NCBI GenBank assembly: GCA_902806565.1
Contig: CADCXA010000025.1
Span: 1,860,001 to 1,924,000 of the forward strand
DNA from: Hypoxylon rubiginosum
Lineage: Eukaryota > Ascomycota > Sordariomycetes > Xylariales > Hypoxylaceae
Direction of reading: 5' to 3'
Length of the DNA: 64,000 bases
Below, in pieces: positions 11,536 through 23,430 of this stretch. The notes beneath the pieces were generated by a model. The model saw nothing but the letters and a program-made list of their open reading frames with translations. It did not search any database and was not told where the DNA came from. Position 1 is the stretch's first letter. Each line of letters begins with the position of its first letter. Both the position numbers and the translations under genes were made by a program.

Positions 11536-12134
11536 CTTATTAAGTCTCTCCGAGGGCGTGAAATGTAAAAGACTTAACTATGGCGGATGGAGATGAAGGG
11601 GACTCGAGAAGTCACCAACGAAATTCAATCACACGGATGCTAGGGATTGCTTAGCACTCAGTTGGTATTGGTACGTGGTCGGGAATTGGGAATCCTTTGT
11701 GCTAGAGGTTCAATTTCAATTCCAGTTCGAGAAGTTTCTCTGAAAAGAAACCAAAATCGTTGAAAGGTTGACGATCGTATGAGAATGTTCCATTAGATGC
11801 ATGAGGGTTAATGAGGTAAGCGGTACCTCCTGTACCTCTTACGGGGGCACGTCATAGAGTGGGCCGATAATGCTCCGCTCGCTGTAGCACAACTATCTTT
11901 TAATGAATTCAAGGATTCTATTTGCAATTAGCCGGAGAAAGATAATATATCGGATATCTATCGGATATCTAGGTATATACCAGGCTTCATCCAAACAGAC
12001 GTTATTCACATCGCTTTCGCAAAGGAATAACCGAGAAACTATGTAGGTATCTACCTATGTATCAACCAAATCACAAGGAAAAGGGGCATCGGCGATACCA
12101 CCGTGTCCCATCGCACCAAGATCCAAGGCGCCGT
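11536..12134. other. Intergenic spacer, GFA promoter / SBF 3' flank
   Basis: About 600 bp, no coding signal. Contains the promoter of the GFA-like gene and the terminator region of the transporter gene. A GTAGGTATCTACCTA near-palindrome lies at about 12043-12058. Confidence 0.5.
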
Positions 12135-13694
12135 TTATGATGCATGTTTCTCGCCCAGCACCCTTGCGTCGATCAGCTCAGCAGGAACTCCAACTTCGTG
12201 GATTCCATCCCCCTGGTTTGAATGGGCTCTATCTTTCCCAGTAGCGATATGTCTTTGCTCTCTAGATGCATTGGATTCAACGTCCGACGTCCCTTTCTCA
12301 TCACGATGGAGCCACCACTTGAAGAATATGGTAAAGAATTGTGCCACGAATACCTGCTCTACCGTGTACAACAGCACCGGAACCTGTATGGATGATATAG
12401 TGAAGTTGTCGAGCTGAGACCACATGGCAGCAGCTAGTGGTATTCCTACGCTTGTCGTCTTTGCCGCTCCGCAGAAGCAGACGGCCACGACAAGCTCCTT
12501 CGGCATCTTTTTAATCGTCACAGCCCTCTTTACGATTCTGGGTAGATACGAACCAAGTCGTGAATCAGCAACATAGCCATTGACAAGCCTAGCCAGTATC
12601 TCCGGCGGAGATGCTATCCAGTAGCAGACGCCGGTAAACAAGATATACTCTGCTATGTTCAAGAAAACGTTGAATATTACAGACGTCTTAGGTAGAGTAG
12701 TAAGTGCCCCTGTTTGAAACGCCCCTGAGAAGGTCGACCTTGCACCGTAAGTTAGCTACAACACTACTAGGTGTAGTTTTGGTTTTGTCCAAGTATTCAC
12801 TTACCACGCTACCAACATCAGCAACACGGAACAGAACTGAGCTAGATAGAAGGTCTTCAACGTCCAAGCCACCTGTTTAGGAACAGTCCATCGCAGAGTC
12901 TGGCCGACAACCAGGGGAACCAACACACTAAGACCTAATTGCTTCATGACGTTTGCATACATTGGCCCCAAGGTATCTGCTTTCGCTGGGCGAAGCGAGT
13001 CGAATTCTCCGCCACTAGGGAGGAATCCGTAAATTAGCCATGGTGCGATAAAAGAGCCCACGACATTGCCAATCACCACCTCGATAATAGCAGCCGCTTC
13101 GTCGCCACCCGCGTTTCTCGTCATGACCACATTGGAGGCGATGGTAGTCGGGATGCAGCTGACCACGACCATCCCGACGAGGATGCTCGCATCAACCGTT
13201 CCTGAGGTCACTCCACCCGCAGCAATCGTTATGTGGACTATGACTAGGGCGAGATCAGCAAAATAATACAACTTAAGAGACTACACCTACAGTTACGTAC
13301 TAAGTTGAATAACAGGTATCAGAACAAGGCTGATTCCTTGCACAACAATGTGCAGGCGCCAGTTTTTCGCATGCTCCTTGAGCTTCTCCGGGCTAAGTTG
13401 CATCCCATTGATAAAAAATATCAAGGCAATGCCAGCGTACAGAATTGAGTATTCCGATCGAATAACGCCCCCACGGGCCGCAACGTCTAAGCGTAAGTCA
13501 GCTACCAAAATACCCAAGAGCGGAACGCATTCTCTAGACATACGAGGGAAAAAGTATCCCAAGACACAAGCAAGGCCAAACCCCAGTACTAGCCAATTAC
13601 TCCAGAGGAAACCCAGGACTTTCTTGATCACTCGCAAGCTTCCCCGACTCCTATTGTCCTCAGCGGACTCGTGTGCTTCAGGAGTCTCGCTCAT
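12135..13694 (-). CDS. SBF-like (bile acid:sodium symporter superfamily, Rch1/SLC10A7 type) membrane transporter
   Basis: Model: complement(join(12135..12738, 12805..13243, 13301..13694)), 478 aa, all phases agree. About ten transmembrane segments are spread over residues 35-410, with a hydrophilic charged N-terminus and an E/H/D-rich cytosolic tail. Hallmarks are FFINGMQLSPEKLKE near residue 90, SCIPTTIASNVVMTRNAGGDE near 165-185, and a CGAAKTTSVGIPLA motif near 360, which mark the PF13593-type SBF-like proteins. Yeast and human relatives (Rch1, SLC10A7) act at the plasma or Golgi membrane in calcium homeostasis; transport of bile acids is not implied. Intron 1 (57 bp) uses GTACGT and a CCTAG acceptor, choosing an acceptor downstream of two in-frame stops. 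Identity is strong; substrate unknown. Confidence 0.9.
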
Positions 13695-14425
13695 GGTTAC
13701 CAGATCGCTCCCACGCGAGTCTCATAGCCGATAGACTTTACTAAAGACTAATTATCATCTAGATCGAGCGACGACTCTGACATTTAGAACGCACGCCATT
13801 GGTGAGATCAAGCACGATCCGACCACGGAGCGGTTATTCCCGGCGGCTCCTTGAAGTTATTCCCATTGGGCTATTCCTATCTCCGATTCCGTCCCGTTGA
13901 CACCAGACAGCGAGAGGTCTCTCGGGATGGTCTAAATTGGAACATCTAGACTAATTGATAGGATCTAAATTAGGTAGGAATTTGGACTTGAACGTAGAAG
14001 CTACTTGATCACCCCCCTAACGTACGGTTCGTGTATGTCCTATCCTACTATTGTAGGCTTTCACCCAAATGATCTGATATATTCGTATGCCAATGGCACA
14101 TGAAATGAAAGAGCCTCTTGCTTATCTAGAGAAATCTTAATTTTTGAGCTTCATCGAACCTTCGCGCGAAAATAAGGGTATTCTCTGATCTATTCATACC
14201 TTAGGACTTCGTTACACCTTGATAATGACATGTCATAATCCATTACGGTGCGCCGACAGGCCAACAAGGCGGCTGCCCGCCGACGCGGGGCAATGAGAGG
14301 CAATGGCATACCTCCATATAACACCTGTTGATTCCCAAATGGTCAGATCCTTCTTTCACGCATCCCATCCCTCATAACTTGTACAGAAGCTCAGCTGCGT
14401 TTACAATTTCCAAAACTGCCTCGCA
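13695..14425. promoter_or_regulatory. Bidirectional promoter region, transporter / BTB gene
   Basis: About 730 bp between divergent starts at 13694 (minus) and 14426 (plus). No coding signal. No specific binding site could be assigned; this is a promoter by position only. Confidence 0.45.
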
Positions 14426-15496
14426 ATGGAAAATACATATCAGACGGGAGTCATTATGCATGAAATAGATCCTGACGGGGACATGATTCTCACTTTGAAG
14501 AATCCGTGTGCCCCATTTGCTGTATGGCACGAAGACGACGCAACACCCCTGCCGACAAGCCTGGATTTAAGCAGCCAGGAACCTCAGGGTAGCGATCTCA
14601 ATTGCAGCGATGAAATAATAGGATTGGCCCCAACGTCAAGCGCGGTAACATACCGTATTTCTTCACGACACTTGTCTTCGGCTTCGGAGAGATCCAGGAA
14701 AATGCGACACCAATGGGAACAGAAAAGAGAGTCCGACGGATATTTTCATATTTCTGTTGAAGACTGGGATAGTGAGGCACTCTTAGCGATTCTCAACATC
14801 ATTCACCTTCGAAATAGACAGGTGCCTCATGAGGTATCCCTGGAGATGCTGTCGAAACTTGCCGTCATAGTCGATTACTTCGAGTTCCACGAGGCCGTCG
14901 AGGTATTCAGTAAGACATGGATTGCAGACCTACAGGGTTCTCTTCCGACTTCATATTGCCGGGACCTTATTCTCTGGATGTGGATATCTCATGTTTTCCA
15001 TGAAGAAGATATCCTCAAGACTGTCATTTGTACTGCAGTCCGGCACAGCTTGGGGTGGATGGAGGATTTGGGACTTCCAATTCCAGAACATATCATCAGT
15101 AAGCCGTGAATACCGTCTATCACGGCGGCAACATCGGCTGTCACAGTTAACTGATGATCAACAGGTCAAGTGGATGACCGGAGAAGAGAAGCAGCAGTTC
15201 AGCTTGTCGATGGACTCCGTGCGCTTAAAGAAGGCCTGCAATACGGCACGAAAGCATGCTCTTATGAGTGCCAGTGCCGCTTTCTAGGTGCACTTATAAA
15301 AGGATTGGATCATTTTCACGTTTTCGACTCAACGTTCGAGCCTCTCTTGGGATGTGGCTTAACGGAAGTTATAAAGAGCACGCGACAACTCCGCATTCCT
15401 GCTCGGTCAGGACGTTCTAGCTGCGATTGCACTATGAACAATTTGACATATCCATTTCTAGGCAAGGTTGAGAACGATCTCAGGAGGTTGGCGTGA
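14426..15496 (+). CDS. BTB/POZ-domain protein (fungal nuclear BTB type)
   Basis: Model: join(14426..15098, 15165..15496), 334 aa; the 66-bp intron has an AACTGAT branch region and ends AACAG. The N-terminal half carries the degenerate BTB fold common in Pezizomycotina: a DPDGDMILTLKNPCAPFAVW strand pattern near residues 13-32, an SSRHLSSASERSRKM helix near 77-91 (the place of the usual lid helix), an acidic EDWDSEALLAILNIIHLR core near 112-129, and a helix pair (LSKLAVIVDYFEFHEAVEVF). Exon 2 adds a cysteine-rich C-terminal part with a CSYECQCRF motif and an SSCDCT motif. In fungi these large families mediate protein contacts, with Cul3 links unproven. No target is inferable. The domain assignment is good, the exact role unknown. 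Confidence 0.83.
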
Positions 15497-18048
15497 ACTC
15501 CACCATCTCCTAGGAGTTGGCAAGAATGCGTTAGGTCAGTACCCAGTGATCCGTTTCAAGGCGGACCAACAAGATATCTTAAAGGGGGGCGAGCATGACA
15601 TGTGTTCAAAGCTCAACATCTATTCTCTACCCAGGTACGAAAATAGATATCATCCCTGTCCTTAAAAGCAAACCGTGATGGTCAATATCAGTTCGTCGCT
15701 CTGGTCGTCCCGTCGTCTTCTGTTTCTTAGTTCTCTAGCTATGCCATACGTATATTAGTCGCTTCACTTCTGTTCCATATCACCTGTTTTAGGTAAATAC
15801 CTACCTTTGGGACTCGGGAGCATTGGCCGTGATGAGTTGATCTGGCCATGCTTTAGATCCGATGATAATGCGGGGGACGAAACTGAAAGAGGGAGATCGA
15901 CAGGCTCTAGACTTCCGGACCCCCTGATGCGGAATGGGGTCAGTGAAACCATCTTCGGAAACGCAGTTGAGCGGCGGCGGGAACGTTAAGATCCTGCTTG
16001 GCATCGGCCAGGGGGTGTTGAGGATCCGTTCATGCAGACGTCAGCGCCGGCTCCTTGACTCCCGATCTAGTGGACTTTCTTACCCGTTCCGCTCCCATTT
16101 CCGCAGGTATCATTCTCCTCCGCGGCTATTCGCCGAAACTTATGATTTCACGATGTATTTCGTCTCCTTGGGGTGCCACTGAGCCTCCGAATGTAGCATT
16201 ATCAGCTCTACTATTGCTTCCTAATCCGCCTTCCGCCGGTTTTCGTTTGTGATCCGTTCTGAATGCTCACCGCTTCCGCTAACATTTACTTCCAGGTCCA
16301 GGTTAAACATCCCAAGCCACCGGATCACGTCTAGCCGCACCGTTTTAATGACACCGTTCCCGTTCCAGCAATCTCGCCGGCCTGGAAGTTTGGCGCCGTC
16401 GCATTCAGTCTCCCTACCTTTTGTTGCATCGATCGCCCCGTACAGACGATCTTTTAAATTCCGACTCGTGGTCCCATGCGCTTGGTAGGACTTGCATCAC
16501 GTCCACTAACCGCGCCGGCAAGTGAGGAAGTATGGGTCCGGAGCACGCTCAGTGTTACATTCCGGTCTACTAACCACAACTATTCATGGTCACCGTTGCA
16601 ACGCATTGGAGATAAACCCCTTGATTCCTATGCTACTGTAGTCATTGATTGAAAAGGTTTCTCGTAAGATCATAGTTAGTGAGAAGATGGCCAGCCTTGC
16701 GTCTTCTCAAACAATACATTTACTCCGTCCTAGCTATCATCACGACCTCGTTTGGGTCGTAAAACACACTTGACAGCGCAACAGCATCACTCGCCAACCA
16801 AGTCCCAAAAGGCTACAATTGATTATCCGTTAATTATGTGATTAATTTTTGTTGAAATTCCCGTAAGTGATAGCGTTACTTTAATCAGGTTGAAAAGGGG
16901 GGGAAGCATTTTGAGATAGGCGAAATCACCGCACTTCTAAACCCCCCTCACCTACTCGAAATTAATTTAGTAGTCATTTGTTGATATAACGTCGATCTAC
17001 TGGAGCTCGCTTAGTTCATTTGCCGCGTTACAAGCGCGCTTATGTTCCTGACATTGTAATTACCTACCGGCACAGCCCACACGTCTTTCCCCAGCGCAAG
17101 GGGTACTCCTGAAGTGATATAGATTATACATAAAGAGGTAATACTTACTATATAGATACATATCGAGTCCCACTTCATTATCATGCAATCTAGAATAATA
17201 AAGCCTCGATATGGCTATTGCCATATCGGTCTACTTGCAGGGACGCTGTTTAAGCACGTCCAAGGCCGAGCTGCAATCATCTATTACATTGAGAGAGGTT
17301 TCAGTGGTGAAATACATACTGTATATCCGAGATTCTTGTACATAGATCATATCATTTGGTCGTCTCTCGGTTATGACCATTGCGGTTGTGTTTCCTCGGG
17401 TAGCTAGCCGAGCCAGGCCCCTGTCCATGAAGTCCTCAATCTATGATATTTTGCTAAGTGAACCCCGTAGGCTCATATCGAAGAGAAAGAGTCCTATTAG
17501 TCTAAATATTACAGGTACAAGCGTGGCTATGATGGAAGCCAAGGAGGTATATATACTAACACTCTAGACCACCTAAGTAAATAACGAATCCTTCCTCAAT
17601 GATAGGAGTCGATATCGTGATGGTTTGAATTAATCGAGAGTGTGGTATATATGTATTATTCTATGTCTAACTAAGAAGATACACCTTTCTAGAGATATCT
17701 ACTGCGAGACATACTGATTTAAATTGACGGCAAAGGAAAGTATCTAGGTAGCAACAAGTAAATGTCTCCCGAATGCAGAGTTGAGAGTATGTAGCCCTTG
17801 CCGCTCAACTTCAGTCAAGCCATGGTTGGAGACATGAACTTGAAATTAACACCCCTAAATCGTCATACCAGTGATGTTTGCATATATCGGACAGTCACAG
17901 GCGGAAGAATATGCCATTGAATCGTTTGAGTTCCCCGTCATTTGGAGGGCTATGTTCGGCTGAGCAAACATATTCACTACCGTGGGCGCGGGTAGGTTAC
18001 TAAGGTGGAAATAAGTCAGCTTGCAGGAATGCTAGGTAAAGGAATGAT
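15497..18048. other. Gene-poor spacer, 2.5 kb
   Basis: Nothing coding could be supported on either strand; open frames are short and switch frame constantly. 15980-16560 is slightly GC-richer with several overlapping frames but has no motif or splice logic. 16800-17180 and 17440-17720 are AT-rich. The region could hold degraded repeats, but no terminal repeats or transposase/reverse-transcriptase motifs are visible. Confidence 0.45.
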
Positions 18049-18529
18049 TTATTCGTACTTAACATCTCTGTACATGTGCGTGAGCGAGAGGCTGAAATTG
18101 GATAGATCGAACATGTCCATGAATTTGAATTGGAAGAAGTCGACGTTATCATTCCTGCAAATGAGGTAATCCGCGCTATAATTTCCTCCTTTCACAGAGC
18201 CACGACTGTCCCACTTCCAATTCTCACTGCAGGTACAAGATTGGTTGGCGTTTGGGTCTTCCCAATCGACTGAAGTGAAGGGTTAGCCCTAGGAACAACA
18301 GGGTAGTCTTAATCGACTCACACTTGATTGAGCACCCGAACAGAAGATCAATGCTATTTCTCTTGCATTCGACACACATTTCTGTGAGTTTAAAAGGATC
18401 AAGATCGAATTGGGCCAGCTCCCAAGGTTTTTGGATTGTAGAACCTGGCTCGTAATGAATATTCCCACCATACTGTGGCCGAGCAACTATGGACTTGAGA
18501 ACTAGAGCGATGATGAATAGGGGCTTCAT
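18049..18529 (-). CDS. Small secreted cysteine-bearing protein, candidate effector-like
   Basis: Model: complement(join(18049..18269, 18322..18529)), 142 aa; the 52-bp intron has a GTGAGT donor and TTCAG acceptor, and the summed length is exactly 143 codons. The start is the ATG of MKPLF; a hydrophobic signal peptide (about residues 2-16, core LFIIALVL) is followed by a likely cleavage near IVA|RPQ. The mature protein is about 126 aa with six cysteines: CVEC and FGC in exon 1, SCTC and an ICRN in exon 2. Even cysteine number after a signal peptide fits an extracellular disulfide-bonded protein. Exon 2 is not an open frame starting with ATG, so single-exon scans see only a truncated product. 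No family is recognised. Effector-like is an inference from size, secretion signal and cysteines only; a general secreted protein is equally possible. Confidence 0.72.
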
Positions 18530-19371
18530 TGTAGGCACTTTTGAGTTGAAAAGAGTAAAGGTATATCGAAAGGAGACGTGCCGACTTCTTTTGGCTTGGC
18601 TTAGAAAATATGATAGTTGAAGATGGCAGGACTTACCTCCACCGGTGTACGAGTATTTATACCATCAAGCCTATGCTTACATCCCCTTCAACACTTACGA
18701 CAAAAGCTATGAAATACCTACATGACCGTCTCGAGTGGTCGTAAACCTCGTACAAAGTTTTCTGTCTTCGGAAACCGCGATATTGGCATGCAGGCAACCG
18801 GCTTTAGTTGTCTACCTCTAGGTAGGAGGTACGTATGGATATAACGACGGTTGCCGTGTCACTTCCACTGCTAGGCCGCTACTCAAAGATACATCCAGGT
18901 ATTTGAGAACTCAGCACATTCCTGGTTATTTGAGCACCTTAATGGGTACCTACACAACCGGACTGTACAAGACGCGGAAATAGAAACAATTCGAGTTCTG
19001 CAGCTTTCCTCGTGGGTCGAGTAATACGAAGATTCGGCTAGCTGCTGGCTAGGTAGCTTTGTTTTCCGTAATCCAAGATCTTCCCGCTGACTAAAGAGAT
19101 TAACCAATATTTATTCCCGTTTACCAAAAGCAAACATTGGTAGGTAACCTATAGGATGTGTGTCTGCCATGTATCCTCCCGCGATATCGTGTCGATGTTG
19201 GTATGAGATTTGTCGGATCTTTTTTCGTATCAATATCATCCAGTCTCTGTTGAAGAGAATTTGCTACCTAGCTCTTTAGTACGTACTTACCTAGGTACCT
19301 AGGTAGGTATTTGGGCTCTCTGTTGGAGAGAAGTAGGCCCATTACAAGTACCTATGCGAGACAACCCAAGT
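18530..19371. other. Intergenic spacer with CCTAGG-type motif cluster
   Basis: About 840 bp without coding signal. Near 19286-19310 there is a dense TTACCTAGGTACCTAGGTAGGTA block, one of the best examples of the dispersed motif. Contains the promoter of the secreted-protein gene and the 3' flank of the cupin gene. Confidence 0.5.
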
Positions 19372-20249
19372 TCAACTGGTCTTTGTTGACTGAGATGCGA
19401 ACCTCCTCTGGAAGAAGCTCGTCTTCATTCTCTCACAGGCGACGCTCCAGTCTGATGTCCATTTGCGATAGAAAGGCTGATATCCCAACATGCCTCCAAG
19501 CCACCTACCAACTACAATCGTACCCAAATAAGCAACAGTGCGGTGAAACGGCACCCACCATGGAAGGCAGGGATAAGTCCCGCCCGCATCAAATATCTGG
19601 ACATTCCGAGTAAGTTTCCCGTTCATTATGTCGTGGATCGCAGGGAGAGCAAGGAGCGGGCCGTGCTATGTACTTACACTCAAGACTTGGATCATGTCCA
19701 TCTTGGCGCCAGTGCGGACGACTTCGTCTTGATACCCGTACCAGTTCTGGAAGGACATCGAGTCTAGCTTGAAGACCTCCTCCGTCTCCTGTCCCGAGAC
19801 AAGGAACCGTACGATGGAGTTGGTCCCAGCTTCATGACCTACATTGTTGTTTTCGGTAGGTGCGAGGGGTTGGTACATGCGATGTTGCGCCCAGGGACGC
19901 ACGGGGAGCTCGCCACTGCCGGCTGTCAGGAGGTATTCCTGCCCCTCGATCTCCAGGATCATCTGTCCCTGTACCACTTCTATATATTCCACCTGGTGCG
20001 GATGGAAGTGTAGAGGCGGCTTCTTAGACCCATGGTTCCGAGTGTCTCCCAGGCGGTCGAGGTCGAAGGTGGCTTCGAACGCGAAAGCTCGCGAGGGGTG
20101 CTGCTTCTTGCGGGCCACGACGGCTCCATCGAAGCTGCGAGGTACATTAGAGATCGACCCAGAGGCTTGCACAACGATGCGTATGGAGGTAGGGAGCAAA
20201 CCCACGCGTTTATGATTATATCTGACTCTTCGTTCGACACGTTAGACAT
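19372..20249 (-). CDS. Cupin-domain protein with C-terminal membrane segment
   Basis: Model: complement(join(19372..19596, 19678..20134, 20206..20249)), 241 aa, phases consistent. A single cupin_2-type barrel spans about residues 15-120; the metal-ligand motif 1 is PPLHFHPHQVEYIEVVQG (two His, one Glu region) and motif 2 includes PVRPWAQHRMYQP. The C-terminus after an IFDAGGTY segment has a hydrophobic stretch (TVAYLGTIVVGRWLGGMLGY, about residues 187-206) likely to anchor it to a membrane, then a basic tail. Intron 2 is 81 bp (a multiple of three) and contains an in-frame TAG; retaining it would end the protein before the membrane segment. Intron 1 (71 bp, GTGGGT donor) is the least certain element; a shorter N-terminus is possible. 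The catalytic role, if any, is unknown. Confidence 0.78.
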
Positions 20250-21080
20250 CGGGTCTTATGCTCACCACGCAAACCTAGAGGTGCGGAAGAAATAAAATCG
20301 TTGCGCGAGAAGCTAAGCTCTCAGCCTTAAATGCGGAGAACTACGGGGGTATACATACGGAGAGACGCTCATGTAGGCTCTGCCCTCATGCAGGCTCTGC
20401 CCTCATGTAGGCTCTGCCCTCATGTAGGCTCTGTCTACCTTTATGCAGGCTCTGTGACCACTGCTATTTGTAGCAGTACGTTCCAAATGGATATCTTATC
20501 ATGCTAGGCTAATTGGACGAAACTGGGAAGCTAAGTCGTGGCACGGTATAAAGCAGGCATCGCCAACGGATGCCTGTAGGGTCAGGGTTTGCTTGCCGTG
20601 TTGAGGTTGCACATGTGGTGGTACTAAAACACACCGGGATGCTAATTGACGCCACCATCACTTAGGATGATGGAGCTGTCATAGCTGCATAGGTTGAGTA
20701 TTCTTCGAACGGAAAGCATCTAGAAGTGACTATGTTTTGAGAAATGCAATATTGCTAACAGCGACCCTTTTATTATAGATGATGTCGTGAGATGTAATAT
20801 ACCTACCTGGTACCCAATAGTGAGCCCCATGATTGGTTCTTGATTTTTATTCTTATTTTTATAGACCCTTTTGATAGTCTAATGTCATGACACGAACTAG
20901 TGGGAGTAACAATAACGATGTCGTTACGCAAGTGAGGGCTCCGAGTATACATACAAGAAGAGACCTTCATACTCTTGTCTCTGCCCCTATCCAGGCTGAC
21001 ATGCCTAACTCCTACCCAGAGGGAATGGTCTCCGACAGCAGCTTGGAAATGGGAGAAACTGCCCTTTCTTTGAGCTAGTA
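20250..21080. other. Intergenic spacer with minisatellite
   Basis: About 830 bp; contains the cupin promoter and the 17-bp tandem repeat listed separately. A 63-codon plus-strand frame (20887-21078) has no support. Confidence 0.5.
20368..20456. repeat. 17-bp minisatellite, about five copies
   Basis: Tandem units of CTCATGTAGGCTCTGCC with T/C variation at the seventh base; copies 1-3 are contiguous and near perfect, copies 4-5 diverge at the 3' end. Lies about 120 bp upstream of the cupin start codon. Seen directly. Confidence 0.93.
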
Positions 21081-21839
21081 TTACAGCTCGAGCTGAATTA
21101 CCCAATCACCCGGTACAAGGCGAGTGACATCTGAACCGATACTTTCGGAGGCTATGGCGTGAATGAGATTATCGTCGTCAAAATATGCGATTCGCATTTC
21201 ATAGGAACTCAGGGTTATCATCAGTCCCCGATTAACACCGAGTTCGCTTTTCTCACTCTCAAATTTGGAGGCTAAGATGGTCTTGAATTTGCGATAAAAT
21301 TCCATCTCCTCCTCGACCGTGCCCGGCGAAGGGAAATAGCTTTGATAGAGGAGGAAGCGCTTCTCCGTATCATACGGGTCAAGGACCGAAAGTATTTGCG
21401 TTCTCGTCCCTTCCACCACCGATATGACCCCTTGCCTCCTGATATCACCGAGGTACTCACGGAAGAGCATAGAGCCGATTTCCCAAAATTCCTCCAGCTC
21501 TTCTTCTGTCTCGGTCGTTACCAATGGGTCAATGTCCCGAGTGATAGTAAAGCTACGATTGACGGCTTGTACGATCCTTTTATAGGCGAGGAAAAGAAAT
21601 CGCGTGTCGTCGCTCGAGTACGGATGAATGCATTTGGTCCTCGTGTGAAGTATCCCCGAAAGCAAGCCCACGCTGGTCGGGACATGATTGCGAATGAGCA
21701 GAATGATTATATGATAGTACGACTTGAATGGTGCGAAGATTTGGCAAGAAAAAAAACCCCCATTTTCACGCAGACTTGCAAAGGGGTTAGACCGAACGCC
21801 ACATGTTTTGAACCACCTCCATAGTACGGCTCTCCTCAT
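21081..21839 (-). CDS. Orphan hypothetical protein, 252 aa
   Basis: A single uninterrupted ATG-initiated frame of 252 codons, long enough that chance is unlikely in this AT-leaning sequence. I recognise no family. The N-terminal third is mixed and may include a non-native extension; the C-terminal two thirds looks protein-like: an acidic ETEEELEEFWEIGSMLF helix near residue 115, an alternating hydrophobic pattern, and an EEEMEFYRKFKTILASKF helix near residue 180. No signal peptide or membrane segment. The true start may be internal or preceded by an intron. Function unknown. Confidence 0.5.
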   Translation of the reverse strand: MRRAVLWRWFKTCGVRSNPFASLRENGGFFSCQIFAPFKSYYHIIILLIRNHVPTSVGLLSGILHTRTKCIHPYSSDDTRFLFLAYKRIVQAVNRSFTITRDIDPLVTTETEEELEEFWEIGSMLFREYLGDIRRQGVISVVEGTRTQILSVLDPYDTEKRFLLYQSYFPSPGTVEEEMEFYRKFKTILASKFESEKSELGVNRGLMITLSSYEMRIAYFDDDNLIHAIASESIGSDVTRLVPGDWVIQLEL

Positions 21840-23430
21840 TATTGATTGAATCTCGCCTGATTTTGGCCTATCTAGAGGTAAGTTAGTACGGCATATGTCG
21901 AACTTCTAATTGTTTGATACCTTAACCTTTCAACGTAAGAGCGAAGCCTGGCGTTCTATGAGCGACTGTCCCTAGACTTGTGCATGATTCCTTTGAGGTG
22001 TTCTGGTTAGATCAATACACTGAGAGGCGTCCTAAAGGTATGTTGATAAATGACACGTCAGTTTGGGGGTTTAGTAAAGAGATAGCTCTCGAGTCTGGTG
22101 CCAAGGAATAAATTCTATGAGAAACCAACAATCTACGAATGTTCAGATGGTGGTTGTGATTTCATCTGTATGCCCTACCTATAATCAGGTTGAAACTGGA
22201 TGGTTACTATTATCGTACCTTAGGTACCTAGGTAGGTAGTTAAAGATAACTATGAGGCTGCCTCGTTGGTGAGGTCGTATAGTGCAAGGCTGCTGAAAGT
22301 TGATGTATCCATATCTAAGCGTCGGTCAACATCAGGTAACGTTATATCTACTGCCTTGAGGCGGCAGGGCGGTCCGTTGTAGGCCCGAAGAAGAGAGAGA
22401 AATGTGTGTGTTGGGAATTCTGTCATCTTTGTTAGAAGCCAATGACGTAGCTCGGACTGTGAATTTAACTGTCCATACACGAACCTTACAGCCTGACCAC
22501 TGACCAGTCTTAAGCTAGAGCTAGAGCTATAAATAGCACAATGCAGAGGACTAAGACCCAAGCGCCCCACCCACACTGTACTACAGTACCAAGGCCCAAG
22601 GCACAAGGTTACCTAGAAGGATCCTCCGCTTGCAGCTGGGCTCCTAGAAGAGAGACATTTAGACGAAAGATGGCTAGACGGTGAGGGTGAGAATTTAACC
22701 CAGGTGTCTTCATGTCATAACTTGCTGTATCAGTTGTATCAGTTGTATGCGGGCAGCAGCGCGACTTGGGGGCCGTATGCGAAGAATAAGCTACAGCATA
22801 TGTACTGTGTCAGCACAGGCTCGCAGACTCGGCATATAGTTCTAGGCAATGCTACGATGCAGCTTCAAGTTGACGAGCGAGAGTATATCAATGGTGGCCC
22901 GATACGACTAAGGTATGCCCAAGCCATGGTGGAGATTGGATTGCGTTGGAAATAAGAACGAGATCTGCGAATACAGTCTGATGTGAGCAAGTGGCCCCTG
23001 GAAGCTACTTGGCTACCAATCGTCTCAGTCTCTTTTTCTCCTCTTCGTCTTATGAGCGCAATATACTTGTTCTTATCGCAAAGACCCAAGATGATGTTGG
23101 GGCTGATAGTATCTCCGCATAAGCCTGCAAGCCCGTTTCTTGAGCTGGAAATATTGGCAGAGGGGCGAGGGGTAAAAAACGGTTTCAATGGCTGGGACCT
23201 TTTGGAGCGACTTCATTTTCATTTGTAGAATCACGAAACAAAAAGGTATTTTTATAAAGCCTTACCCCTTTACAAGATAGCAAGATGTATAATACCCATG
23301 ATTATGTAAAAGGTCATGTAGATTTAGACTGAGTTTAATATTGATTCAAGCCAAGATACTTCCATTTAGAGTTAAGTGAAGCGTTATCTCCAGGTACTTG
23401 TACTTAGATGCTTACAGGTACGAAGTATAA

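Noticed and set aside
15497..18048. A degraded transposon in the gene-poor spacer
   Set aside because: No terminal repeats, target duplications or transposase/reverse-transcriptase motifs could be seen by eye.
19660..19680. In-frame TAG in the cupin gene as evidence for a pseudogene
   Set aside because: A canonical GTAAGT donor precedes it and a CCAG acceptor 81 bp on restores the frame into an IFDAGGTY segment; splicing is the simpler reading, though the alternative is kept as a test.
10697..21839. A biosynthetic gene cluster (transporter, cupin, GFA-like, BTB)
   Set aside because: No backbone synthase, oxidase, methyltransferase or pathway-specific zinc-cluster regulator is present; the neighbours look unrelated.
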